Below, in pieces: positions 34,326 to 43,038 of a stretch of 64,000 nucleotides of DNA. Both the position numbers and the translations under genes were made by a program. This stretch comes from CAVROP01 sp050008495. Its GTDB lineage: Bacteria > Acidobacteriota > Terriglobia > UBA7540. The notes under the pieces were generated by a model that was given only the letters and a program-made list of their open reading frames with translations, made no database searches and was not told the DNA's origin. The DNA is taken from contig JBEKMN010000001.1 of the NCBI GenBank assembly GCA_050008495.1, positions 62,001-126,000 on the forward strand, written 5' to 3'. Numbering within the stretch: the stretch's first letter is position 1; each line of letters starts with the position of its first letter.

Positions 34326-35285
34326 TTGCGGGTGACACTTGTCGTGATCGCGTTCTTAACTTGCACGCTGACTCCGGCGCGGGCCGAAGACGTAACGCTG
34401 GATGCCGGGGAGCGGCAGCGGGTAATTGACGCCGCGTGCGCAAACCTGAAGCAGTACTATATCGACCACAATGCCGCGCTTAAGATGGCGGACGCGCTGC
34501 TCGCAAACAGCAAAAAGGGTGTTTACGAGACGGTGACCGATGGCGCGGCTCTTGCTGATCTTTTGACCAGGCAGATCAGGGAGATCAGCCACGACATGCA
34601 TCTGGAGGTGGTCTATAGCCCGACACCGTTGCCTCACCTCCCGCAGGGACCATCGCCTGACGATCAGGAGCGTTATCGCAGGGCGATGAAACTGGAGAAA
34701 TGCACGTTCGAAAAGGTCGAGGTCCTTCCGCACAATATCGGCTACATCAAGTTAAACGCGTTCCCTGACCCTTCCGTTTGCCTTCCAACGGCAAAGGCCG
34801 CGATGGCCACTTTGAACCATGTCGATGCCATCATCTATGATCTGCGCGACAACCGGGGCGGTGAGCCCGCGATGGTCATGTTCATGGCCGCTTACCTTTT
34901 TGACCATCCCGAATACATGTACAACCCCAGGGAAAACACGAGCCGGAAGTCTTGGACTCAACCGGTTCCAGGAAATAAGCTCACCGATAAGCCGGTTTAT
35001 ATACTGACTTCCGGGAGAACCTTTTCCGGCGCCGAGCAGTTCTGCTTCAACCTGAAGATGCTGAAACGCGCCACGCTGGTGGGCGAGACGACAGGCGGCG
35101 GCGCACATGCCGGGGTCTGGCATGGCATCAACGATCACTTCGGAATGGGAATTCTTGAAACACGGGCGATCAATCCTTTCTCAAACGCCGACTGGGAAGG
35201 CACGGGTGTGGAACCGGATGTGAAAGTAGCGGCTGCCGATGCGCTTGAGACTGCAAAGGCGCTGGCGGAAAACAAGCAGAAGTAG
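34326..35285 (+). CDS. S41 family peptidase (tail-specific protease/IRBP-like), exported
   Basis: This 319-residue protein has a signal peptide (RVTLVVIAFLTCTLTPARA), an N-terminal helical part with the IRBP-like CANLKQYYID motif, and the S41 catalytic core: DLRDNRGGEPAMV, then ILTSGRTFSGAEQFCFNLK with the probable nucleophile Ser in FSGAE, and GETTGGGAHAG. No PDZ domain is seen, so it is the short tricorn/IRBP-type form. The start is TTG 34326 with GGGGG 6 bp upstream; GTG 34332 is an alternative. It lies 48 bp after the UBP gene. Confidence 0.87.
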   Translation: MRVTLVVIAFLTCTLTPARAEDVTLDAGERQRVIDAACANLKQYYIDHNAALKMADALLANSKKGVYETVTDGAALADLLTRQIREISHDMHLEVVYSPTPLPHLPQGPSPDDQERYRRAMKLEKCTFEKVEVLPHNIGYIKLNAFPDPSVCLPTAKAAMATLNHVDAIIYDLRDNRGGEPAMVMFMAAYLFDHPEYMYNPRENTSRKSWTQPVPGNKLTDKPVYILTSGRTFSGAEQFCFNLKMLKRATLVGETTGGGAHAGVWHGINDHFGMGILETRAINPFSNADWEGTGVEPDVKVAAADALETAKALAENKQK

Positions 35286-35324
35286 CTACCGGCTCGCATT
35301 CGCGCAAATCGAGGTCTTGGGAAT

Positions 35325-36518
35325 TCAACTGGTGAAAAGGCTGCGAGCCATTGCCTCACGCTCCTTCAATCCATCGCCCTCGAACTGGCTCACAACTTGT
35401 TCCAGCAATGTGGGAACATCCAGGTTCTGAGGGCACTTCTGGACACAGTCCCTGCAATGCGAGCAGAGCGACGCATAAGAGGACGAACCACGGATGATGC
35501 CTCCCATGCGGAGCACGTAAAGAAAAGGGGCCATGCGCTTCTGGCCGAAGGTGTGGTAGGCGTTGAACGCCGAGAAGCACTCGGGGATGTTGACGCCTGA
35601 AGGGCAGGGTTGGCAATAGCCGCAGCCGGTGCACGCCACCTTCATGATCTCGCGATATTTCTTGGCCGCCCTGTCGATGAACCCCAGCTCAGCTTCAGAA
35701 AGTGATCCTGGCCGCGCCTCTGCGGCAATCTCGAGGTTCTCATGCACCTGCGCCTCATCATTCATTCCGGAGAGAACCACGATCGCTTCCGGCTGGTTCC
35801 AGACCCATCGCAGGGCCCACTCTGCGGGCGTCCGTCGGATCCCGGCCTCCTGCCAGAGGGCCTGGACGGCAGGTGGTTGAGGAGAGGCGGCCAAGACTCC
35901 GCCGCGTAAAGGCTCCATCACCACGATGCCGAGGCCTTTCGTAGCAGCGTACTTCAAGCCTTCGGTACCGGCCTGGTTTTCCTGGTCAAGGTAGTTGTAT
36001 TGAATCTGGCAAAACGTCCACGGGTAGGCGTCAACGATGCGCTTGAAATCCTCGCGCAGCCCGTGGAATGAGAAGCCCGCATTCGCGATTCTTCCGTCCG
36101 CTCGCGCCCCATCGAGAAACTCCATAACTCCGAGCGCCGCCACTTGATCCCAGCCCGCCCCGTCAAGCGAGTGGATCAGGTAGTAGTCAATCCGGGAGCT
36201 AGCAAGCTTCTTGAGTTGCGCGTCGAGAAAGCGCTCCATGTCGGCCCGGCTGCGCACCAGCCAGGAGGGCAGCTTGGTGGCGAGTCTCACTCGCTCGCGA
36301 TAGCCGCCGGACAGCGCTCGGCCCACAAACGGCTCGCTTTCTCCCCCGTGATACGGCCAGGCGGTGTCGAGATAGTTCACGCCGTGATCGATGGCGTAGC
36401 GAATCTGGCTTGCGGCGCGCGCTTCGTCAATCCGGCCCTCCTTCTCCGGCAGGCGCATGCAGCCGAATCCCAGGATGGAGAGTTCGTCGCCGGTTTTCGG
36501 CATTTTTCGGTAGAGCAT
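35325..36518 (-). CDS. Aldo/keto reductase with C-terminal 4Fe-4S ferredoxin-like domain
   Basis: This 397-residue protein has an AKR barrel (about 10-280; Asp/Tyr in YLDTAWPYHGG, Lys in ATKLP, His in YLIHSLDG) followed by a ferredoxin-like part with CTGCGYCQPC and CSHCRDCVQKCP, enough for two 4Fe-4S clusters. This AKR plus Fer4 layout is widespread in anaerobes and Acidobacteriota and probably couples NAD(P)H or substrate oxidation to ferredoxin-like electron transfer. ATG 36518 follows GAGGAAAAA. Its first 92 bp overlap the 3' end of the upstream radical SAM gene on the same strand. Confidence 0.92.
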   Translation of the reverse strand: MLYRKMPKTGDELSILGFGCMRLPEKEGRIDEARAASQIRYAIDHGVNYLDTAWPYHGGESEPFVGRALSGGYRERVRLATKLPSWLVRSRADMERFLDAQLKKLASSRIDYYLIHSLDGAGWDQVAALGVMEFLDGARADGRIANAGFSFHGLREDFKRIVDAYPWTFCQIQYNYLDQENQAGTEGLKYAATKGLGIVVMEPLRGGVLAASPQPPAVQALWQEAGIRRTPAEWALRWVWNQPEAIVVLSGMNDEAQVHENLEIAAEARPGSLSEAELGFIDRAAKKYREIMKVACTGCGYCQPCPSGVNIPECFSAFNAYHTFGQKRMAPFLYVLRMGGIIRGSSSYASLCSHCRDCVQKCPQNLDVPTLLEQVVSQFEGDGLKEREAMARSLFTS

Positions 36519-37836
36519 TTTTTCCTCGATCTTGAAGTGGCACGTAATTGTAGCGAAGGGCGAAGGCATACGCGAGGTTTAACGGCAACGTCCAAAACAA
36601 TTGCGTCGGGGATTTTGACAAGCGCTTGGCGATGCTCCCCAACGAGTAGAATCGCGCGTTGGCAGATCGGTAGCCGGCGAGCAGCGTTTCCGGACTCATG
36701 AGCCGAGGTTTGAACACAACGTGAGTCCGGCCGTTGTACTTGCTCCAATCATGCGTGAGGATTCTGCCCTCAGCGTCGAGGCGTTTATGGAGCGGAGTTC
36801 CGGGATATGGCGTCAGGATGTTGAACGTGGCGTTCTGCACGCCCGCTGATTCGAGGAAGTCCCCCGTCTCCTCAAAAACCGCCTCCGTATCATGATCGAA
36901 GCCAAAGACGATTCCTGCCTGCACCGACATGCCGTGCGCGTGAATCCGCTCGATGGCGCGCGCGTACTCATCAACGCGGTTGAACGGTTTCGAAACCTCG
37001 TTGAGGCTTGCCTGCGAAACGGATTCAAGCCCGATGAACAGTTGTTTGCAGCCGCTGCGCGCGGCCAGCTCGAGGAACTCGTCGTCTTTCGCCGCATAAA
37101 AGCTCGCCTGGCTGCTCCACCATTTCCCGTAAGGCGCCAGGGCTCGGAAGAGCGCCTTGGCATACTGCATGTCGGCGGCAATATTGTCGTCCCACACGAT
37201 GATGACCTTGCCGCGAAAGGAAGCGTACTCGCGCGCCACAGCTTCGACAGGACGGTGGCGCACCTGGCGCTGGTACATCACAGCCAGCGTACAGAAATCA
37301 CAGTGATGCGGGCAGCCGCGCGTCGCGAACAGAACTCCGGCCGCGTGGTCGTGACGATGAAACAGGTCCTGCCTCGACATCGGAGCTTGATCGAGGGCAG
37401 GGGGTTCGAGGCAGCAGTAGCGTGCGCCGTGCCGCCCGGATTCGAACTCCGACAGGAATTGCGGCCATTCCCGCTCGGCTTCGCCGACGAAGATCACGTC
37501 GGCGTGCGACTGCGCCTCATCGGGCATCAGGGTGACGTGCGGTCCGCCCAGCGCCACCGTGATTCCACGTTGCCGAAAGTGGGACGCCATCTCGTAGGCG
37601 TGCGGCGCGCTGGGAGTGTGAAAAGTGATCGCAACCAGGTCTGCCGTGGCGTTGAGGTCGACCGGTTCCACGACTTCGTCGATATGGCGCACCGTCCAAT
37701 GCGGAGGCACAAAGGCGGCCAGGTACGGCATGGTGATCTGCTGAAAGTTCAGAACGCGGTTGCGCCGCGCGCGTTGCGTCACGGGTGACGATGCGGTGAT
37801 CAGGAGCAGCGATGGGCGGGCGGAGGGGTGGCGCAT
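36427..37836 (-). CDS. B12-binding-domain radical SAM protein
   Basis: This 469-residue protein has an N-terminal cobalamin-binding-like Rossmann domain (about 1-130; LVAITFHTPSAPHAYEMA, VALGGPHVTLMPDEA, DVIFVGEAE) and a radical SAM barrel with CxxxCxxC at Cys175, Cys179 and Cys182 (GCPHHCDFC), then QLFIGLESVS and NILTPYPGTPLHKRL. It belongs to the BchE/HpnJ-like group that modifies lipids, tetrapyrroles or natural products; the product here is unknown. The frame runs 92 bp past the AKR start codon, ending in a basic tail, an unusually long same-strand overlap. No good Shine-Dalgarno sequence lies before 37836. Confidence 0.88.
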   Translation of the reverse strand: MRHPSARPSLLLITASSPVTQRARRNRVLNFQQITMPYLAAFVPPHWTVRHIDEVVEPVDLNATADLVAITFHTPSAPHAYEMASHFRQRGITVALGGPHVTLMPDEAQSHADVIFVGEAEREWPQFLSEFESGRHGARYCCLEPPALDQAPMSRQDLFHRHDHAAGVLFATRGCPHHCDFCTLAVMYQRQVRHRPVEAVAREYASFRGKVIIVWDDNIAADMQYAKALFRALAPYGKWWSSQASFYAAKDDEFLELAARSGCKQLFIGLESVSQASLNEVSKPFNRVDEYARAIERIHAHGMSVQAGIVFGFDHDTEAVFEETGDFLESAGVQNATFNILTPYPGTPLHKRLDAEGRILTHDWSKYNGRTHVVFKPRLMSPETLLAGYRSANARFYSLGSIAKRLSKSPTQLFWTLPLNLAYAFALRYNYVPLQDRGKNALPKNAENRRRTLHPGIRLHAPAGEGGPD

Positions 37837-38026
37837 CAGAGTCTTTGCCCCTGGAAATGGGCAGATTGTGTAGCCGACATATTGTCACTTCTGCGGCTCG
37901 GCCGCTTGACGGGGAACTTTCGCTTCGTGGGTGCGAAAGGTGGGGATTGGGGGCGATACTTCGTTCAATTCGCGTTCATTTGCATGCAAAAAGCACCCGA
38001 TTTGCAGCATCTCAAACAACCATTTT

Positions 38027-38061
38027 CCTTTGTTTTCACTGACTTCTTAGCTTCGTTCCCA
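38027..38061. repeat. Variant copy of the 34-bp dispersed repeat
   Basis: CCTTTGTTTTCACTGACTTC followed by TTAGCTTCGTTCCCA. It shares the CCTTTGTTTTCA start and the CTTCGTTCC-like end with the element at 1352 but differs in the centre. Confidence 0.75.
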
Positions 38062-38247
38062 CTGTTTTTGTATTTGGCGCACGCTTTCCCGGTCTTCGCG
38101 CGACGGCTCAACCTCGAAACCTGCCGATTCGCACCAGCCATGACATGCACCCGCACGCAAGGGCCCGTTTTTGAGCCAAAAGCGCCCGCCTGGAGCTCAT
38201 AAGCGGTTCGTTTTCGGTTCGTTTTGCACTCCAAAAAAATGTGACTT

Positions 38248-38282
38248 CCTTTGTTTTCAATGACTTCTTAGCTTCGTTCCCA
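38248..38282. repeat. Variant copy of the 34-bp dispersed repeat
   Basis: CCTTTGTTTTCAATGACTTC followed by TTAGCTTCGTTCCCA. It differs from the copy at 38027 by one base over 35, so the two form a local pair. Confidence 0.78.
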
Positions 38283-38743
38283 CGATATTCGTGTTTCTTG
38301 CAGACTCAAGTTCTCCTTCAACGGCGCGGTTGGCCCGATTCGGCTTGGCCCAAGCGGTACCAAGCGCTCGTTTGCGACAAATCGTCTGCCTCTCGACCAC
38401 CATGATAGGCTATCACAGACTTGCCGTCTTGTCAAGCAAAAAATGAACGGAGCGGGTGGTGGGTTACGGACAGATTGTCTTCGGTATAGGTGTTGCCCGC
38501 GGAAAAACCCCTCAACCGTCCGGCGGCGGAAGAAGGCGGCGTCGAGCCGCCGCACTCCAAGGCGCTTCGCGCTGGGCACCGAGAGGAGCGTCGGCGCAAT
38601 TCGATTGCCTCGCAAGTGGTTTCTTGCTACATTGACAAACTTGGTTTGGAGAGGTCGCTTCGTTGCTGCGGTGGTGGCTTTCAGGGCGGCGGGCCGGCAG
38701 GCACTAAATCCAATTCAATCATTCAAAGGAGTTGAAGGTTCAT

Positions 38744-39790
38744 ATGGCAACTAACTCGAAAGGCACAATCGGAGTACTTACGGGAGGGGGCGACTGTCCG
38801 GGGCTGAACGCGGTGATCCGGGCGATCGTGCGTCGCGGCGAGCAGCTTGGATACAAAATCCTGGGGGTGAAAGACGGGTGGAAAGGAATGCTGAAGGCGG
38901 ACGCGGAGCCGCTGACCTTGGCCTCGATTTCCGGCATCCTGCCGCGCGGCGGGACAATCCTCGGCACCTCGCGCACCAATCCGTTGAAGAAGGAAGAGGA
39001 CAAGAAAACCCTTCTGGCGAATCTCCAAACGATGGGGATTGATTTCCTGGTTGCCATTGGCGGCGAGGACACGCTGGGTGTGGCGCGCAAGCTCGTCAAC
39101 GAGAACGTGAAAGTGGTGGGCGTACCGAAGACCATCGACAACGATGTGGAAGGCACCGACCAGACGTTCGGGTTCGACACGGCCGTCTCCATCGTCACGG
39201 AGAACATTGACCGCCTGCACACGACGGCAGAATCGCACCACCGCGTGATGGTGGTTGAGGTGATGGGCCGGCACGCAGGGTGGATCGCGATGATCTCCGG
39301 CCTGGCGGGCGGGGCGGATTGCATTTTGATCCCCGAGGAGCCAAGAACCCTGGACGATATCTGTGGGACCATCAAGCGGCGCCAGGCGCGTGGCAAGAGG
39401 TTTTCGATTGTGTGCGCGTCGGAAGGTTTCCAGCTCAAAGGGCAGGACGAACTGGTGACCAAGGACCAGCAACTCGACGCGTTCGGCCACGTTCTGCTGG
39501 GAGGAATCGGCGACCGGCTGGCGAAGCTGATTGAAAAGCAGACCGGTTGCGAGACCCGCTCTACCGTGCTCGGCCACATCCAGCGCGGCGGTTCGCCCAC
39601 CGCCTTCGACCGGGTGCTGGGCACGCGCTACGGAGTTAAGGCCGTGGACTTGATCGAAGAGGGCAAGCTGGGTCACATGGTTTGCCTGAAGGGGGATGAG
39701 ATTACTTCCATTCCTCTGCTCGAAGCGATGACTCAACTGAAACTTGTGGATCAGGATTGGATCCGCATGTCCCGAATTTTCGAAGGCTGA
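38744..39790 (+). CDS. 6-phosphofructokinase, residues of the PPi-dependent type
   Basis: This 348-residue PFK catalyses the committed step of glycolysis. It shows GGGDCPGLN (14-22), GGEDT (106-110), PKTIDND (128-134), a MGRHAGWIA motif and LGHIQRGGSPTAFDR. At the two positions that separate donors in this family, E. coli Gly104 and Gly124, it has Asp109 and Lys129, the pair typical of pyrophosphate-dependent enzymes. So a reversible PPi-PFK is likely; this is an inference from residues. ATG 38744 is preferred as the family start (AAGG 5 bp upstream); GGAG lies further out. Confidence 0.93.
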   Translation: MATNSKGTIGVLTGGGDCPGLNAVIRAIVRRGEQLGYKILGVKDGWKGMLKADAEPLTLASISGILPRGGTILGTSRTNPLKKEEDKKTLLANLQTMGIDFLVAIGGEDTLGVARKLVNENVKVVGVPKTIDNDVEGTDQTFGFDTAVSIVTENIDRLHTTAESHHRVMVVEVMGRHAGWIAMISGLAGGADCILIPEEPRTLDDICGTIKRRQARGKRFSIVCASEGFQLKGQDELVTKDQQLDAFGHVLLGGIGDRLAKLIEKQTGCETRSTVLGHIQRGGSPTAFDRVLGTRYGVKAVDLIEEGKLGHMVCLKGDEITSIPLLEAMTQLKLVDQDWIRMSRIFEG

Positions 39791-39812
39791 TCGTCCGCGG
39801 CAGTCGGCGGAG

Positions 39813-39917
39813 GTAGGGGCGAGGCGGCGCCTCGCCCCAACGCGTAGCACCCCCAGACAAAGCCCGTTGAGGCACCAGCTCACCAAAGCCAGGGGCGAGG
39901 CACCGCCTCGCCCCTAC
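39813..39917. repeat. Pair of palindromic GGGGCGAGGC...GCCTCGCCCC elements
   Basis: Two self-complementary elements, 39813-39838 (GTAGGGGCGAGGCGGCGCCT and on) and about 39892-39917, lie between the convergent pfk and DUF genes. Each can form a 10-12 bp hairpin. A terminator role for both strands is possible, but T-runs are lacking. Confidence 0.7.
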
Positions 39918-39938
39918 TTGTTCGATTTTCGTCGGCTA

Positions 39939-40712
39939 CTAAGTAGGACGTGCGTTGGACTGGTTGGCGGCGAATTCCTCTTCATTGGGGGTAGGCGCCG
40001 GACGTGCGCGCACTTTTCCGCGCAGCAGGGACTCGAGATCGAGAGCCATTCCGGGAAGGACGGTCGAGGGGAGGGAGGCCAGCAAAGCACGAAAGGCGAG
40101 CACGGCTTCTTTGGCGATAAGGTCGAAGTCGTGGAAGTCAAGATCGATTTCGGTCCAGACTTCCGGAGAGCTGTCGCCCACCTGCTGCGCCTGGCGGAAG
40201 GTGCGGCGGAATTCGTCGGTCACGATCTCCACGGCGCGATTCAGCAGGCGTAACTGAAGCTGGAAGCGGCGCTGCGAGCTGAAAACGAATTGATCGAGCA
40301 TCTCGTGCACGCGAACGTAATCCACCATGGGTTTGGAGAGGAAATGGCGGGTGTGAATATTGCGTGGCGTGACCATAAACTGGGCCTCGGGCAGGTGCTT
40401 GGTCAGAGTATTCAGGAGCCCGGTAATGATCTTTTCCACGCCGTACCATTCCGAGGCAGAGAGCCGGACCAACCGCCAGGCGATGTCGAAACGGCCGGCG
40501 TCGCGCTCTTCGAAAGCGTCGTTGAGGGAGATTCCCAACATCGCAATTCGAGCTTCGATTTCGGGCGCAAATCCGTCGTAGACTAGCCGGCGAGCTGTTC
40601 CCAGGGGCGCCAGACCCGGCGGGGTCTGCTGCTTCGGCAACTCCTTCCAGAGCAAACGTCGGAGCAGATAGCCAACGACCGTCAGAATCAGGGCTCCCAC
40701 CATCCAGCGCAT
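39939..40712 (-). CDS. Membrane-anchored protein of unknown function
   Basis: This 257-residue protein has one N-terminal TM (MVGALILTVVGYLLRRLLW) followed by a soluble helical domain. I recognise no family. Notable segments are ERDAGRFDIAWRLVRLSASEW, MLDQFVFSSQRRFQLQLRLLNRAVE and a C-terminal Pro/Glu-rich tail. It looks like a conserved hypothetical of Acidobacteriota. The start at 40712 is the ATG nearest the TM (a further ATG at 40703 is possible), without a good ribosome-binding site. It is divergent from lysS, 134 bp apart. Confidence 0.7.
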   Translation of the reverse strand: MRWMVGALILTVVGYLLRRLLWKELPKQQTPPGLAPLGTARRLVYDGFAPEIEARIAMLGISLNDAFEERDAGRFDIAWRLVRLSASEWYGVEKIITGLLNTLTKHLPEAQFMVTPRNIHTRHFLSKPMVDYVRVHEMLDQFVFSSQRRFQLQLRLLNRAVEIVTDEFRRTFRQAQQVGDSSPEVWTEIDLDFHDFDLIAKEAVLAFRALLASLPSTVLPGMALDLESLLRGKVRARPAPTPNEEEFAANQSNARPT

Positions 40713-40772
40713 ACGGCCCAGTATAGAGATGGGCCATTGACATTGCAAGGTACCTCCGTACCGGTGTAATTC

Positions 40773-40802
40773 TTGACACCCCTTTCACCGCAACCCTATA
40801 AT
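40773..40802 (+). promoter_or_regulatory. Sigma-70-type promoter for lysS
   Basis: TTGACA at 40773-40778 and TATAAT at 40797-40802, with an 18 bp spacer, are both perfect consensus hexamers. Transcription would begin near 40809, about 38 nt before the GTG start of lysS, which rules out the upstream in-frame start at 40802. Confidence 0.85.
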
Positions 40803-40846
40803 TGCTGCTTTCAGCCGAAATCACGGGTTTAAGGCAGGTTACTGTC

Positions 40847-42397
40847 GTGTCAACAACTGAACTTCGCGATCTTATACTCCAAAGACGCAAAAAGCTCGAG
40901 ACCCTCGCCGAATTGGGATTCGAGCTTTATCCGCGCCGTTTCGACCTTACCCATACCATCCCGCAGATCCTCAAGGCCTATTCCGCTTTTTCGGCCGAAC
41001 AGTTAAACGCCGAGAGGATTCCGGTGAGAGTGCCGGGGCGGGTGATGACCATCCGGCCGCATGGGAAAGCCGGGTTTGCGCACCTGGCAGGCGGGGGAGA
41101 GCGCCTGCAAATCTACGTGCGCTCGGATGCGGTGGGAGAGCGTGACTTCGAACTTTACAAGCTGCTCGACATCGGCGACCTGGTGGGCGTGGCCGGCTAC
41201 CTCTTCCGCACCAAGACCGGCGAACTGACCATCCACGCCGAGAAGCTGCACTTCCTGGCGAAGGCCCTCCTGCCTTTACCGGAAAAATGGCACGGCCTTA
41301 CGGACGTGGAGATCCGCTACCGCCAGCGCTATCTGGACCTGATGGTGAATGAGGAGTCCAGGAAAACGTTCGAGCGTCGGGCGCGGTTGATTCGGGCGGT
41401 GAGGGAGTTCATGGAGGGCGAAGGCTACGTCGAGGTGGAAACCCCCATGATGCAACCGCTGCCCGGCGGCGCCATGGCGCGTCCCTTCGTTACTCACCAT
41501 AACACCTTGGACTTGAACCTTTACCTGCGCATCGCCCCCGAGCTTTACCTGAAACGGTTAACCGTGGGCGGTCTCGACCGCGTCTACGAAATAAACCGGA
41601 ACTTCCGCAACGAAGGGATCTCCACGCAGCACAACCCGGAGTTTACGATGCTGGAGTTCTATCAGGCTTACGCCGATTACCGGGATATGATGGCGTTAAC
41701 CGAGAGGATGCTGCGGCATGTGGCACAGACCGTCCTGGGGACGGTCGAATTCGATTACGGCGAGCATCACATTTCCTTCGCCGAATTCCACCGGTTGACC
41801 ATGAAGGAGGCATTGGCCAAGTTCTGGCCCAGCGCGGCTGGGAAGGGGCCTTCGCTCGAGGATCTGGCGGAACCCAAAGCGATCTTCAAGTGGGTTGAGG
41901 AGTTCAACCGCTGGGCCGGCAGCGACTCGCACCCGGGCTACGAGCCTCTGGAGTTGCCTGAATCAACCGCCCCGGGCACGGCGCTGGCCGAACTCTTCGA
42001 GCATGTGGCGGAGAGCCAATTGATCCAGCCCACCTTCATCCTGGACTATCCGCTCGAGGTGTCGCCGCTTTCCAAGCAGAAGGCGGACGACCCCAATTTC
42101 GTGGAACGCTTTGAGCTTTACATCGCCGGCATGGAGGTGGCCAACGCCTTCAGCGAGCTCAATGATCCCGCCGAGCAACGCGACCGCTTCGAGTATCAGC
42201 AACTCCTGCGTGAGAAGGGCGACCTGTCCGCTCACGCCATCGACGAAGACTACATCCGCGCTCTCAGCTACGGCTTGCCGCCGACCGGCGGGGAAGGCAT
42301 TGGCATCGACCGCCTGACCATGCTGCTTACCAACTCGCGCTCCATCCGCGACGTTATCCTGTTTCCGTTGATGCGGCCGGAAAAACCTGCTGGGTAG
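40847..42397 (+). CDS. lysS: Lysyl-tRNA synthetase, class II
   Basis: This 516-residue class II synthetase charges tRNA-Lys. An N-terminal OB-fold anticodon-binding domain (about 55-150; VRVPGRVMTIRPHGKAGFAHL) is followed by the catalytic domain with motif 1 (FMEGEGYVEVETPMMQ), motif 2 (DRVYEINRNFRNEGI...HNPEFTMLE) and motif 3 (GEGIGIDRLTMLL). GTG 40847 is chosen because the perfect promoter at 40773-40802 would place the transcription start downstream of the longer frame, and AAGGCAGG lies before the GTG. The gene is complete and of usual length. Confidence 0.96.
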   Translation: MSTTELRDLILQRRKKLETLAELGFELYPRRFDLTHTIPQILKAYSAFSAEQLNAERIPVRVPGRVMTIRPHGKAGFAHLAGGGERLQIYVRSDAVGERDFELYKLLDIGDLVGVAGYLFRTKTGELTIHAEKLHFLAKALLPLPEKWHGLTDVEIRYRQRYLDLMVNEESRKTFERRARLIRAVREFMEGEGYVEVETPMMQPLPGGAMARPFVTHHNTLDLNLYLRIAPELYLKRLTVGGLDRVYEINRNFRNEGISTQHNPEFTMLEFYQAYADYRDMMALTERMLRHVAQTVLGTVEFDYGEHHISFAEFHRLTMKEALAKFWPSAAGKGPSLEDLAEPKAIFKWVEEFNRWAGSDSHPGYEPLELPESTAPGTALAELFEHVAESQLIQPTFILDYPLEVSPLSKQKADDPNFVERFELYIAGMEVANAFSELNDPAEQRDRFEYQQLLREKGDLSAHAIDEDYIRALSYGLPPTGGEGIGIDRLTMLLTNSRSIRDVILFPLMRPEKPAG

Positions 42398-42491
42398 CGC
42401 AGGGCTTGGTAGGGGTGAATCCTGTGATCGGCGGGGGCGGCTGCAAGAGGTAGACCTATAGCGTGGATTCTTCGCGCCTGCGATGAGCTTC

Positions 42492-42920
42492 CTAGGCTGA
42501 TGCGATCCGGGGCCCAAGGCAGTGGGCCACCGTATCGACGATCTCCCAGGCGGCGGGAGGTTTCTCCAAGTAATCGTGCGCTCCCAGATACATCACATCC
42601 AGGTAACTGCGTATGTCGACGGCGCGGGTCAGCACAAGGACCGGGCGACGCCGATCAAGTTCGACAGCGCGTTCCAGCAGGGGTTGGCCCTGGAAGGTCT
42701 GCCCACCCTGGCTCAGAATGACCAGGTCGTACCATTCGCGCTCCAGCCGCTGAGCGCCTTCCCGAAAGGTCGTGCAACCGTCCACGCTGTGCCCCTCATC
42801 CCGGAGTAGCGAGGAATAGAGCTGTAAATCGCCGGCATCTTCATCTACCAGCAGAATCTTGCCTCGCTGCACTTTGAGGGGTGGATGGTCTGCGCCAATT
42901 CTCGTGACGGGTTCCGGCAT
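42492..42920 (-). CDS. Receiver-domain protein lacking the phosphoacceptor Asp (pseudo-receiver)
   Basis: This 142-residue single-domain protein has the receiver fold pattern: acidic pocket VDEDAGD (25-31), Thr98 in LVLT and Lys120 in YLEKP. The strand that should end in the phosphoacceptor Asp reads DLVILS (65-70), with Ser at the Asp position, followed by QGGQ. Phosphorylation by the usual route is therefore unlikely, and the protein may signal by protein contact alone. No histidine kinase or output gene is nearby. It is convergent with lysS. Confidence 0.86.
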   Translation of the reverse strand: MPEPVTRIGADHPPLKVQRGKILLVDEDAGDLQLYSSLLRDEGHSVDGCTTFREGAQRLEREWYDLVILSQGGQTFQGQPLLERAVELDRRRPVLVLTRAVDIRSYLDVMYLGAHDYLEKPPAAWEIVDTVAHCLGPRIASA

Positions 42921-43038
42921 TGACCACCTCCAGAACTATGTCGGCCAATTGACCTTTCGACTTTAATAGAATTTAGGTCGCTTTAGGAGTGCGAGCCCTT
43001 GGGCCGGTGTATACTACTTTCCTCAAAGGAGAGGACTC

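Larger units (their letters stand above)
37837..38743. other. Long intergenic region with variant 35-bp repeats
   Basis: These 907 bp separate the divergent radical SAM and pfk genes. I see no credible gene. Two variant repeats at 38027-38061 and 38248-38282 are related to the 34-bp element. A GC-rich short palindromic stretch (GCGGCGTCGAGCCGCCGC) lies at about 38534-38551. TTGACA at 38632 has no convincing -10 at 17 bp, so the pfk promoter stays unassigned. Confidence 0.65.

Noticed and set aside
38632..38660. Sigma-70 promoter for pfk from TTGACA at 38632
   Set aside because: The -35 hexamer is perfect, but the -10 position reads TCGCTT, with no extended -10, so it is not supported.
38723..39886. 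A 387-codon minus-strand frame
   Set aside because: It is antisense to phosphofructokinase, which has all family motifs. No start site or domain supports the antisense frame.
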